From: an uncultured Paracoccaceae bacterium
GTDB lineage: Bacteria; Pseudomonadota; Alphaproteobacteria; Rhodobacterales; Rhodobacteraceae
Assembly (NCBI GenBank): GCA_938016515.1
Contig: CALILP010000141.1
Span: 1-48,123, forward strand
Direction of reading: 5' to 3'
Length of the DNA stretch: 48,123 bases
Part shown: positions 17,201-25,572 of the stretch, one piece after another
Numbering within the stretch: the first letter of the stretch is position 1
Layout: every line of letters starts with the position of its first letter
Program-made: the position numbers and the translations under genes
Notes under the pieces: generated by a model
What the model saw: only the letters and a program-made list of their open reading frames with translations
Told to the model about the DNA's origin: nothing
Database searches by the model: none

Positions 17201-18387
17201 AACTGACGCCAGTTCACTGCGGCTACCTTCCCTTAGTCGACAGCGCGCCGTTGATCATCGCGCAAGAGTTGAAATTTGCGGCACAAGAAGGCCTTGATCT
17301 GGTGCTGATGCAGCAACCCTCTTGGTCCGCCTTGCGCGACAAGCTGGCCTTCGGGCACGTCGAGATGGCCCACATGCTGTCACCAATGCCCCTTGCGATG
17401 TCGCTGGGCCTGAGCGGCTTGCAGGCGCAAATCGACGCGCTGATGGTGTTGTCAGTTAACGGAACAGTCATCGGGGTTTCTGACGCCTTAAGCGACAAGA
17501 TGCAGGCGACGGGTTGGGTCAACACCTTCGACGACCCGCGCGCAACGGCCAAGGCCATCTTTGCAGCAAACCCTACAGCCCTGCGGATCGGCGTGCCTTT
17601 CCCGTTCTCCATGCATCGTATGTTGTTGGAATATTGGCTGTCGCATGACCCTGGCTTTCAGGCCGACCGGGTCGAGATCATTACAATCCCGCCACCCCAA
17701 ATGGCCAACGCCGTGCGCGACGGTCAACTGGACATGTTCTGCGTCGGCGAGCCGTGGGGCTCTGTGGCGGTGCAGCAGAATGTAGCGGCACTCGTCCTTC
17801 CGGGGGCAGCCATCTGGGCCTTTGCACCCGAAAAGATCCTTGGGGCACGCCACGATTGGGTGACGGAAAATACAAAGACCAGCCACGCTATGATCCGGGC
17901 CATCTATAAGGCAACGGCATGGTTGGATGCCCCCCAAAACACACCGCTGGCTGTCGAAATTCTGGCGCGCAGCCAGCATCTGGACCTGCCGGACGAAACC
18001 ATAGACCCGGCCCTTGGGGGGCGTCTGGTCACCCGTCAAGGCACAGCACCGATCCAGACGCAGCGCCTTTTGAATTTCCACAGCGGTGCTGCCAACTTTC
18101 CTTGGCGCAGTCAGGCTAGCTGGATCACAGACAAGCTGACCGGATGGCATGATCTTGATCGCACCGCAGCACTGACAACAGCGCGACGGTGTTTCCGCTC
18201 TGACATGTACCGCGATGCGCTGGCCCCCCTTGGGGTCGATATGCCCGGCGCATCGGACAAAGTGGAAGGGGCGATGGCGCATCCAACCGCTGTGGCCTCA
18301 ACCAAAGGTCAACTGATTCTCGGGCCCGATCTTTTCTTTGATGGCGCATTAAGCGACTTCGGCCCTGAAACAACGCCTCAAAATTAG
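17197..18387 (+). CDS. nasS: NasS, cytoplasmic nitrate/nitrite sensor
   Basis: A 396-residue protein of the NrtA/NasS (nitrate-binding, periplasmic-binding fold) family, but with no signal peptide, as expected for a cytoplasmic sensor. The start MKLTPVHCGYLPLVDSAPLI leads directly into the binding domain. Shared stretches with the transported-nitrate NrtA below are IPPPQMANAVRDGQLDMFCV then GEPWG and VPFPFSMHRMLLEYWL. The ATG overlaps the nasT stop. A leader with a terminator follows before nrtA. Confidence 0.92.
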   Translation: MKLTPVHCGYLPLVDSAPLIIAQELKFAAQEGLDLVLMQQPSWSALRDKLAFGHVEMAHMLSPMPLAMSLGLSGLQAQIDALMVLSVNGTVIGVSDALSDKMQATGWVNTFDDPRATAKAIFAANPTALRIGVPFPFSMHRMLLEYWLSHDPGFQADRVEIITIPPPQMANAVRDGQLDMFCVGEPWGSVAVQQNVAALVLPGAAIWAFAPEKILGARHDWVTENTKTSHAMIRAIYKATAWLDAPQNTPLAVEILARSQHLDLPDETIDPALGGRLVTRQGTAPIQTQRLLNFHSGAANFPWRSQASWITDKLTGWHDLDRTAALTTARRCFRSDMYRDALAPLGVDMPGASDKVEGAMAHPTAVASTKGQLILGPDLFFDGALSDFGPETTPQN

Positions 18388-18605
18388 ACAGAAAGCTGCA
18401 GCGCAGCAAAATTGCTGCAACTGCGAATGACAGGTGTTGAAGCGGATAGCGGAAAACGCGACGCTGATCCCAAGGCGATGACGCCCCATTCGGCCAACGA
18501 CGATGTCGGCCACCGAAATTAAGAGCAAAGCCGCTCGATTGTGCATGCACCTCCTCCCGCATGTCCCAATCGTGCGGCTTTTTGCGTTTCTACAGGGATA
18601 AAGAG
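18388..18605 (+). promoter_or_regulatory. nas operon leader (probable NasT antitermination target)
   Basis: The 218 nt between nasS and nrtA contain several candidate stems and end in an intrinsic terminator. One stem is GCAGC-AAAATT-GCTGC (18403-18418), with others at GGCG-ATGA-CGCC and CGAC-GAT-GTCG. ANTAR proteins classically bind two adjacent hairpins with hexanucleotide loops that have A at position 1 and G at 4. I did not find an unambiguous pair of that kind. The assignment rests on position, the terminator, and the linked nasT. Confidence 0.65.
18527..18583 (+). terminator. Conditional terminator in the nas leader
   Basis: The left arm AAAGCCGCTCGATTG (18527-18541) pairs with CAATCGTGCGGCTTT (18567-18581), with a single T:T mismatch. 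A T-run follows at 18579-18583. It ends just 22 nt before the nrtA ATG, so unchecked termination would silence the whole downstream operon. This is what a NasT antiterminator would relieve. Confidence 0.85.
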
Positions 18606-19973
18606 ATGAAATCACTGAAATGGCTTCTGGCCTCCACTGCGTTGATCGCCACTCCGGCGATGGCCGAACTGCTGGACCTCGAAAAAGACGAACTGACCTT
18701 GGGCTTTATCAAGCTCACTGACATGGCTCCTTTGGCCGTCGCCTACGAGCTGGGCTATTTCGAAGACGAAGGGCTGTTTGTGACGCTAGAGGCGCAGGCA
18801 AACTGGAAAGTCCTGCTGGACGGCGTCATCGATGGTCAATTGGACGGGGCGCATATGCTGGCAGGCCAACCGCTGGCCGCGACAATCGGCTACGGGACCG
18901 AGGCGCATATCATTACGCCCTTCTCGATGGACCTGAACGGCAACGCCATCACCGTCTCGAACGATATCTGGGATGAAATGAAACCGAATGTGCCACTGAT
19001 GGACGATGGGCGCCCACAACATCCCATCAGCGCAGCGGCGCTTGCACCCGTGGTCGAGGACTACAAGGACCAGGGCATTCCATTCAATATGGGCATGGTC
19101 TTCCCGGTCTCGACCCACAACTACGAGATTCGCTATTGGTTGGCTGCCGGGGGCCTGCAGCCCGGCTATTACTCTCCCGAAGACATCTCGGGTCAGATCG
19201 GGGCTGACGTGCTGCTGTCTGTAACACCGCCGCCACAGATGCCCTCCACGATGGAAGCCGGAACAATCTTTGGCTACGCAGTGGGCGAGCCTTGGAACCA
19301 ACAGGCGGTCTTCAAAGGCATCGGCGTGCCGGTGATCACTGACTACGACATGTGGAAGAACAACCCTGAAAAGGTGTTCGGCCTGACCAAGGAATTCACG
19401 GAAGAAAACCCCAACACAACGATCGCGCTGACCAAGGCGCTCATCCGGGCGGCAATCTGGCTGGACGAAAACGACAACGCTAACCGGCCAGAGGCCGTCG
19501 AAATACTGGCCCGCTCTGAATATGTGGGGGCAGATTACGATGTGATCGCCAACTCGATGACCGGGTTCTTTGAATTCGAAAAAGGCGACGTGCGTCCGGC
19601 CCCCGATTTCAACGTGTTCTTTCGGTACAACGCGACCTACCCGTTCACCTCTGACGCGATCTGGTACCTGACTCAGATGCGGCGCTGGGGTCAGATCGCA
19701 GAGCCAAAGACAGACGCATGGTTCATCGAAACGGCTGAAAGCGTCTACCGCGCTGACATCTACCTAGAGGCCGCGCGCATGCTGGTCGACGACGGACTTG
19801 CGGCAGAGGCTGACTTCCCGTGGGACAGCGATGGCTTCAAGGATCCAACCCCTGCCGCCGATATCATCGACGGGATCGGGTTCGATGGGCGCGCGCCAAA
19901 TGCCTATATCGACAGCCTGCCGATTGGGCTGAAAGGCGACCAGATCGTCGTTGGATCCGAAATCCAAGGTTAA
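18606..19973 (+). CDS. nrtA: Nitrate ABC transporter substrate-binding protein (NrtA)
   Basis: A 455-residue periplasmic nitrate/nitrite-binding protein of the NrtA/CmpA family. The signal peptide is [20 protein letters not shown] with cleavage before E21. Family stretches are [40 protein letters not shown] then VGEPWN, and [19 protein letters not shown]. The ATG at 18606 follows GGGATAAAGAG. It is the first structural gene after the leader terminator. The family also contains bicarbonate-binding CmpA, but the nas genes around it make nitrate the clear choice. Confidence 0.92.
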   Translation: MKSLKWLLASTALIATPAMAELLDLEKDELTLGFIKLTDMAPLAVAYELGYFEDEGLFVTLEAQANWKVLLDGVIDGQLDGAHMLAGQPLAATIGYGTEAHIITPFSMDLNGNAITVSNDIWDEMKPNVPLMDDGRPQHPISAAALAPVVEDYKDQGIPFNMGMVFPVSTHNYEIRYWLAAGGLQPGYYSPEDISGQIGADVLLSVTPPPQMPSTMEAGTIFGYAVGEPWNQQAVFKGIGVPVITDYDMWKNNPEKVFGLTKEFTEENPNTTIALTKALIRAAIWLDENDNANRPEAVEILARSEYVGADYDVIANSMTGFFEFEKGDVRPAPDFNVFFRYNATYPFTSDAIWYLTQMRRWGQIAEPKTDAWFIETAESVYRADIYLEAARMLVDDGLAAEADFPWDSDGFKDPTPAADIIDGIGFDGRAPNAYIDSLPIGLKGDQIVVGSEIQG

Positions 19974-19979
19974 CCTTCC

Positions 19980-20028
19980 GGGACGGTGGGTGGGGCGTCG
20001 GCGACAGCCGCGCGTCACCCCCGTCTCC
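19980..20028 (+). promoter_or_regulatory. Stable hairpin between nrtA and nrtB
   Basis: GGGACGG (19980-19986) pairs with CCGTCTCCC with a one-base bulge. GGGTG (19988-19992) pairs with CACCC (20016-20020), and CGGC-GACA-GCCG (19999-20010) closes the top. No T-run follows, so it is more likely an mRNA-stabilising or partial-attenuation hairpin. Such hairpins raise binding-protein levels over the membrane subunits. Role inferred. Confidence 0.55.
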
Positions 20029-20046
20029 CCACAGCAGGACATCACA

Positions 20047-21120
20047 ATGACCGCTATCGACCCAGATACCCTCGCTACCGAAGAACGCCGCGCCCGGTGG
20101 TTCACCCGTATCAACAAGGCAGATGCATGGTTTCAAGTGCTGGGACTGGCATGGATGACTCCGATCCTCAAGGCGGCCGCGGGGGATAATCCCCGCGCCC
20201 AGATGTCTGAAATCTGGCGGCTTCTTGGGGTGCCTTTGCTTGCCATTATGGTCTTCATCGGCGCTTGGGCCACCTTGGCACCAACGGTGCAAACCTCCCT
20301 CGGTGCGGTCCCTGGCCCAGCGCAGGTCTGGGAACAAGCGGTTAACCTCAATGCCGACGCAATCCGCGAAGGCGAGAAGGAAGCAGCCTTTTATGAACGC
20401 CAAGACGCCCGCAACGCAGAACTTATTGCCAACGACCGCGCCGATGACGTCAAACAACGGGTCTACACCGGCAAACCCACATATTACCAACAGATCTGGA
20501 CTTCGATTAAGACCGTTTTCTTCGGCTTTCTGATCGCCTCGATCATTGCCATCCCACTTGGGATCATGGCCGGGCTCTCTGCCACAGCAAACGCGGCAAT
20601 CAATCCCCTGATCCAGATTTTCAAACCGGTCAGCCCATTGGCCTGGCTGCCGATCGTCACGATGGTCGTCTCGGCACTTTATGCGACAAACGACGGGATG
20701 TTCTCCAAGTCATTCCTTGTGTCAGCGATCACCGTGACCCTGTGTTCGCTCTGGCCCACCTTGATCAACACAGCCCTTGGGGTGTCATCCATCGACAAGG
20801 ATCTGGTCAGTGTCTCCAAGGTTTTGAAGATGTCCACCTATTCCAAGATCACCAAACTGGTCCTGCCCTCGGCGCTCCCGCTGATCTTCACCGGATTGCG
20901 CCTGTCACTGGGTGTCGGCTGGATGGTTCTGATCGCCGCAGAGATGCTGGCGCAGAACCCCGGACTTGGGAAATTCGTTTGGGATGAATTCCAGAACGGG
21001 TCGTCCCAATCGCTGGCCAAGATCATGGTCGCCGTCGTCACCATCGGCATCATCGGCTTCCTGCTCGACCGGGTCATGTACGCCCTGCAATCCATGTTCA
21101 CCTTCTCAGAAAACCGGTAA
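20047..21120 (+). CDS. nrtB: Nitrate ABC transporter permease (NrtB)
   Basis: A 357-residue inner-membrane permease. After a long N-terminal cytoplasmic stretch (a probable first helix at about residues 60-85, LLGVPLLAIMVFIGAWATLA) come the BPD_transp_1 helices, then an EAA-type loop (LVSVSKVLKMSTYSKITKLV). ITVTLCSLWPTLINTALGVS is typical of nitrate permeases. The start at 20047 (MTAIDPDTLA) follows CAGGAC. About 110 residues of extra central hydrophilic sequence precede the core, as in alphaproteobacterial NrtB. The ATPase gene begins 5 nt downstream. Confidence 0.92.
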   Translation: MTAIDPDTLATEERRARWFTRINKADAWFQVLGLAWMTPILKAAAGDNPRAQMSEIWRLLGVPLLAIMVFIGAWATLAPTVQTSLGAVPGPAQVWEQAVNLNADAIREGEKEAAFYERQDARNAELIANDRADDVKQRVYTGKPTYYQQIWTSIKTVFFGFLIASIIAIPLGIMAGLSATANAAINPLIQIFKPVSPLAWLPIVTMVVSALYATNDGMFSKSFLVSAITVTLCSLWPTLINTALGVSSIDKDLVSVSKVLKMSTYSKITKLVLPSALPLIFTGLRLSLGVGWMVLIAAEMLAQNPGLGKFVWDEFQNGSSQSLAKIMVAVVTIGIIGFLLDRVMYALQSMFTFSENR

Positions 21121-21125
21121 AGCAT

Positions 21126-22805
21126 ATGCCCATTCTTAGCTTCAAAGACGTGAACAAAGGCTTCGGCACTGGGACCCACCGTGCCGATATCCTCAAAAAC
21201 ATCACCCTTGATGTGGCAGAGGGAGAGTTCGTTGCGATCCTTGGGTTTTCCGGCACCGGAAAATCCACACTGATGAACCTTATCGCAGGGCTGGAAAGGC
21301 CCGACAGCGGCAGCGTCACCTTCAAGGACAAACCCATCACCGGACCCGGACCCGACCGGGGGCTGGTGTTTCAAAGCTACTCGTTGATGCCGTGGCTGAC
21401 GGTCGGCGGCAACATCGGGCTGGCGGTCGATGCCGTGTTCCCCCGTTTGTCCAAAACGGAACGTGCCGCAAAGATCGACCACTATGTCGGCATGGTTGGC
21501 TTGTCTCACGCCATATCCCGGCGGCCCGCCGAACTGTCTGGTGGCATGCGACAGCGTGTATCCGTCGCCCGCGCGTTGGCGATGAACCCCGAAATGCTGC
21601 TGCTGGACGAACCGCTGTCAGCTTTGGATGCGCTCACCCGCGCGAACCTGGCCGATGAAATCCTTGATATCTGGGAGCAGGACAAGAAGACCTGCATCCT
21701 GATCACCAATGATGTGGACGAAGCGATCCTGCTGGCCGACCGGATCATCCCCCTGAACCCCGATGGCACCCTGGGGGACGCGGTTTCCGTCAAAATCCCC
21801 CGCCCCCGCGACCGCACCGCGATGAATGATAATGCGACGTTCAAGGCCCTGCGCGCGCAGGTCACCAAGTACTTGATGGACGTGGGCATCGCGGCAAAGG
21901 TCAAGGAAACTCGGACGTTGCCGCAAGTGACCCCAATCCACGGTGTACCTGCGGCTGTCGCCAAAGCGCAGGAAGGCGGGATCGAAGAGCGGTTTTTGAC
22001 CTTTGCAGGATTGCACAAGGTGTATCCAACCCCGAAGGGCCCTCTGACGGTTGTCGAAGACTTCGATCTCAAGATCAACAAAGGCGAATTCATCAGTCTG
22101 ATCGGCCATTCCGGCTGTGGCAAATCCACGGTTCTGACGATGGCCGCCGGTCTGAACCCGATCAGTAAAGGTGCCATCCGCCTTGATGGCTGGAATGTCG
22201 AAGGCGCGGACCCCGAACGCGCTGTCGTATTTCAATCGCCCAACCTGTTTCCGTGGCTCACCGCCAAAGAGAACGTCGCAATCGGGGTGGACAAGGTATA
22301 CCCCAAAGCCTCGCGCGCGGAACGTCAGGACGTCATCGAATACTACCTCGAACGTGTCGGTTTGGCGGACAGCATGGACAAACAGGCTTCGTCCCTGTCG
22401 AACGGCATGAAGCAACGTGTCGGGATTGCCCGCGCCTTTGCTCTCTCCCCTAAATTGCTGTTGCTGGACGAGCCGTTTGGGATGCTCGACAGCCTCACCC
22501 GTTGGGAGTTGCAAGAAGTCCTGATGGAGGTTTGGTCACGCACCAAAGTCACCGCGATCTGCGTCACACACGATGTCGACGAGGCGATCCTTTTGGCGGA
22601 CCGCGTCGTGATGATGACCAACGGACCGCAAGCAACCATCGGCAAGATCACGGGCGTCAACTTGCCCCGGCCGCGCACCCGCAAAACCCTGTTGGAGCAT
22701 CCAGATTACTACAACTACCGCGCCGAGATCCTGAATTTCCTTGAAGAGTATGAGCACGGCGCAAAGCCGAATTCGCAACCCAAACCAGCAGTGGCGGCAG
22801 AATAA
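21126..22805 (+). CDS. nrtD: Nitrate ABC transporter, two ATPase domains fused in one chain
   Basis: A 559-residue protein made of two NrtD-type ATPases in tandem. Domain 1 (about residues 5-250) has GFSGTGKST, LSGGMRQRVSV and MLLLDEPLSALD, but its H-loop reads LITNDVDEA, so the switch His is replaced by Asn. Domain 2 (about 300-535) has GHSGCGKST, a degenerate signature LSNGMKQRVG, LLLLDEPFGMLD and an intact CVTHDVDEA. The asymmetry suggests one canonical and one weakened ATP site. In cyanobacteria the two ATPases are separate (NrtC, NrtD). No NrtC-type solute-binding domain is present here. The stop shares one base with the nirB start. Confidence 0.9.
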   Translation: MPILSFKDVNKGFGTGTHRADILKNITLDVAEGEFVAILGFSGTGKSTLMNLIAGLERPDSGSVTFKDKPITGPGPDRGLVFQSYSLMPWLTVGGNIGLAVDAVFPRLSKTERAAKIDHYVGMVGLSHAISRRPAELSGGMRQRVSVARALAMNPEMLLLDEPLSALDALTRANLADEILDIWEQDKKTCILITNDVDEAILLADRIIPLNPDGTLGDAVSVKIPRPRDRTAMNDNATFKALRAQVTKYLMDVGIAAKVKETRTLPQVTPIHGVPAAVAKAQEGGIEERFLTFAGLHKVYPTPKGPLTVVEDFDLKINKGEFISLIGHSGCGKSTVLTMAAGLNPISKGAIRLDGWNVEGADPERAVVFQSPNLFPWLTAKENVAIGVDKVYPKASRAERQDVIEYYLERVGLADSMDKQASSLSNGMKQRVGIARAFALSPKLLLLDEPFGMLDSLTRWELQEVLMEVWSRTKVTAICVTHDVDEAILLADRVVMMTNGPQATIGKITGVNLPRPRTRKTLLEHPDYYNYRAEILNFLEEYEHGAKPNSQPKPAVAAE

Positions 22806-25240
22806 TGACTCAGAAACTGATCATCATCGGTGCAGGCATGGCGACAGGCCGCGCCTTGGAACATTTGCTGGACAGCAACGCTGACTTCGACATCACCCTG
22901 TTCAACGCAGAGCCGCGTGGCAACTACAACCGCATCATGCTGTCCCCTGTTCTGTCGGGCGACAAAACCTACCCCGAAATCGAAACCCACACCGACGCAT
23001 GGTACACCGAGAACAACATCACATGTCGCTTCGGCGAACGGATTGCCGCGATTGACAGGACAGCCAAGACCGTCACCGCCGAAAATGGCGAGGTTCTGCC
23101 CTACGACAAGTTGCTTTTTGGGACTGGGTCAAACCCCTTCATGATCCCCCTGCCCGGACACGACCTTGAAGGCGTCATCGCCTACCGCGATCTCGAAGAC
23201 ACCCAACGCATGATGGACCTTGGCGCAGGCAACAGATGCGTCGTCATTGGCGGCGGTCTTCTTGGCCTTGAAGCAGCAGCAGGCATGGCCGCGCGGGGTG
23301 TCGACGTCACGGTCGTGCACATCATGCCCCACCTGATGGAACGCCAGTTAGACGAAGCCGCAGGATATCTTCTGCGCAAAGCGCTGGTCGACAAAGGCAT
23401 CACCGTCAAATGTGCTGCCAACTCCAAGGAAATCCTTGGCCAAGACGGTCACGTTCGCGCGCTTTTGCTGGATGATGGAACCGAATTGCCCTGCGATCTG
23501 CTGGTCATGGCCGTTGGCATTCGGCCGAATGTCAAACTGGCGCAAGAGGCAGGGTTGGCCGTTGGCAAAGGCATTCATGTGGACGATCAGATGGTCACCT
23601 CGGATGCTGATGTGCTGGCTGTCGGAGAATGCGTTGAACATAACGGCGCAATCTTTGGGCTGGTCGCCCCACTTTACGATCAAGCCAAAGTGGCTGCGGC
23701 TACCCTGTTGGGTCAACCCGCGCAGTTCGTCCAGAAAGAGCTGTCCACCAAACTGAAAGTCACCGGCTGTGATCTGTTCAGCGCAGGCGACTTTGCCGAG
23801 GGCGAAGGCCGCGAAGACATCGTCTTCCGTGACCCGGCCCGCGGCGTGTATCGCCGTCTGGTGATCAAAGATAACGTCATTGTTGGTGCGGTCATGTACG
23901 GCGACACCGCCGACAGCAATTGGTTCTTCGGGCTGATCCGCGACAAGACCGACATCGCAGACATGCGCGACACGCTGATCTTTGGCCCCGCCTATCAGGG
24001 AGGGTCCGCCGCGGACCCGCTCTTAGCCGTTGCAGCCTTACCGCGTGACGCGGAAATCTGTGGGTGCAACGGCATTTGCAAAGGACAGATCGAAGACGCG
24101 ATTGCGGCAGGAGCTACCGATCTCGGCGCTGTACGCAGCGTGACAAAAGCCTCTGGGTCCTGCGGGACTTGCACAGGCTTGGTCGAACAGGTTCTGGCGG
24201 TCACACTTGGCGATGACTTCGTGGTCCCTGCGGCCGCAGGGATTTGTGGCTGCACGGATATGACCCACGAAGACGTGCGGCGCATGATCAAAAGTCAGTC
24301 GTTGAAATCCATGCCAGCGGTCTGGCAAGCCTGCGGCTGGAAAACCTCCTGCGGCTGCCATGTTTGCCGACCCGCGCTCAACTTCTACCTGCTGGCAGAC
24401 TGGCCGCTGGAGTATCAAGACGACCCGCAATCGCGGTTTATCAACGAACGCAAGCACGCAAATATCCAGAAAGACGGCACATTTTCCGTGGTCCCCCGCA
24501 TGTGGGGCGGGATCACCACACCCGACGAGCTGCGCGCGATTGCCGATGCCGCTGATAAGTTCGCGGTGCCGACGGTGAAGGTCACGGGCGGGCAACGTAT
24601 CGACCTGCTGGGTGTGAAGGGCGAGGATTTGCCCGCAATCTGGAAAGACCTCAACGATGCAGGCATGGTCTCTGGTCACGCCTATTCCAAAGGCTTGCGG
24701 ACGGTGAAGACCTGCGTTGGCACCGATCATTGCCGCTTTGGGACCCAAGACAGCACCGGCCTTGGGATCAAGCTGGAAAAGACACTGTGGGGGTCATGGA
24801 CTCCGCACAAACTGAAGCTTGCTGTATCGGGTTGTCCGCGCAACTGCGCCGAGGCGACATGCAAGGACATTGGCGTCGTGTGCGTCGACAGCGGCTACCA
24901 GATCAGCATCGGCGGTGCTGCTGGCATGGACGTGCGCGAGACCGCGTTGATCGCGCAAGTCCCAACCGAAGATGAAGTCATCGACGTCATCAAGGCCATC
25001 ACCCAATCCTACCGCGAGAACGCCAAGTATCTTGATCGGATATACAAATGGATGGGCAAAGTGGGCCTCGATTGGATCAGGGACCAAACCGTCGATGATC
25101 TGGACAATCGCGCCGCCTTGGTCGCCCGGTTCGAGGTCTCGCAATCCATCTATCGGGCCGACCCGTGGGCTGCTCATGTGACGCAAAAGTCCGAAAGCTA
25201 CCAACCCCTTGCTGATCTTTCGCTGGAGGCCGCAGAATGA
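22805..25240 (+). CDS. nirB: Assimilatory nitrite reductase large subunit (NirB/NasB)
   Basis: An 811-residue siroheme/FAD enzyme reducing nitrite to ammonium with NAD(P)H in the cytoplasm. The FAD/NAD domains fill residues 1-410 (IIIGAGMATGRALE; CVVIGGGLLGLEAAAGM). Two BFD-type [2Fe-2S] domains follow (from C419 CGCNGICKG with CGTC, and from C481 with CGCHVC). The C-terminal half holds ferredoxin-like repeats with [4Fe-4S]/siroheme ligands C637, C643 (TCVGTDHC) and C677, C681 (GCPRNC). Length is normal. TAATG overlap with the ATPase stop; 4-nt overlap with nirD. Confidence 0.95.
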   Translation: MTQKLIIIGAGMATGRALEHLLDSNADFDITLFNAEPRGNYNRIMLSPVLSGDKTYPEIETHTDAWYTENNITCRFGERIAAIDRTAKTVTAENGEVLPYDKLLFGTGSNPFMIPLPGHDLEGVIAYRDLEDTQRMMDLGAGNRCVVIGGGLLGLEAAAGMAARGVDVTVVHIMPHLMERQLDEAAGYLLRKALVDKGITVKCAANSKEILGQDGHVRALLLDDGTELPCDLLVMAVGIRPNVKLAQEAGLAVGKGIHVDDQMVTSDADVLAVGECVEHNGAIFGLVAPLYDQAKVAAATLLGQPAQFVQKELSTKLKVTGCDLFSAGDFAEGEGREDIVFRDPARGVYRRLVIKDNVIVGAVMYGDTADSNWFFGLIRDKTDIADMRDTLIFGPAYQGGSAADPLLAVAALPRDAEICGCNGICKGQIEDAIAAGATDLGAVRSVTKASGSCGTCTGLVEQVLAVTLGDDFVVPAAAGICGCTDMTHEDVRRMIKSQSLKSMPAVWQACGWKTSCGCHVCRPALNFYLLADWPLEYQDDPQSRFINERKHANIQKDGTFSVVPRMWGGITTPDELRAIADAADKFAVPTVKVTGGQRIDLLGVKGEDLPAIWKDLNDAGMVSGHAYSKGLRTVKTCVGTDHCRFGTQDSTGLGIKLEKTLWGSWTPHKLKLAVSGCPRNCAEATCKDIGVVCVDSGYQISIGGAAGMDVRETALIAQVPTEDEVIDVIKAITQSYRENAKYLDRIYKWMGKVGLDWIRDQTVDDLDNRAALVARFEVSQSIYRADPWAAHVTQKSESYQPLADLSLEAAE

Positions 25241-25572
25241 GCCATTGGATCGATATCGCAGCCCTCGACAGCATCCCCCAACGCGGTGCCCGGCTGGTCA
25301 AAACCCGTCACGGCTGTGTGGCAGTGTTCCGGACCGGCACAGACGAGGTCTATGCCCTCGACAACGCCTGCCCCCACAAGAACGGACCACTGGCCGAGGG
25401 GATCGTGCATGGATCCGCCGTGACATGCCCGCTGCACAACTGGGTGATTTCACTTGAGACAGGTCAGGTCCAAGGCGCAGACGAGGGTCAGGTAGCGACC
25501 TACCCTGCACGCATCGAAAGTGGTCGTGTCTTACTGGACGCGGCACGCCTGCAACACCGGGCTGTGGCGTGA
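25237..25572 (+). CDS. nirD: Nitrite reductase small subunit, Rieske-type (NirD/NasG)
   Basis: A 111-residue Rieske-fold protein. Both ligand pairs are present: C45-P-H47 (ACPHKNGPL) and C64-x2-H67 (CPLHNW), so it should carry a [2Fe-2S] cluster. Some NirD proteins lack these ligands; here it is closer to the NasG ferredoxin of Paracoccus, which delivers electrons to nitrite and nitrate reductases. It overlaps nirB and nasA by 4 nt each, implying tight coupling. Confidence 0.93.
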   Translation: MSHWIDIAALDSIPQRGARLVKTRHGCVAVFRTGTDEVYALDNACPHKNGPLAEGIVHGSAVTCPLHNWVISLETGQVQGADEGQVATYPARIESGRVLLDAARLQHRAVA

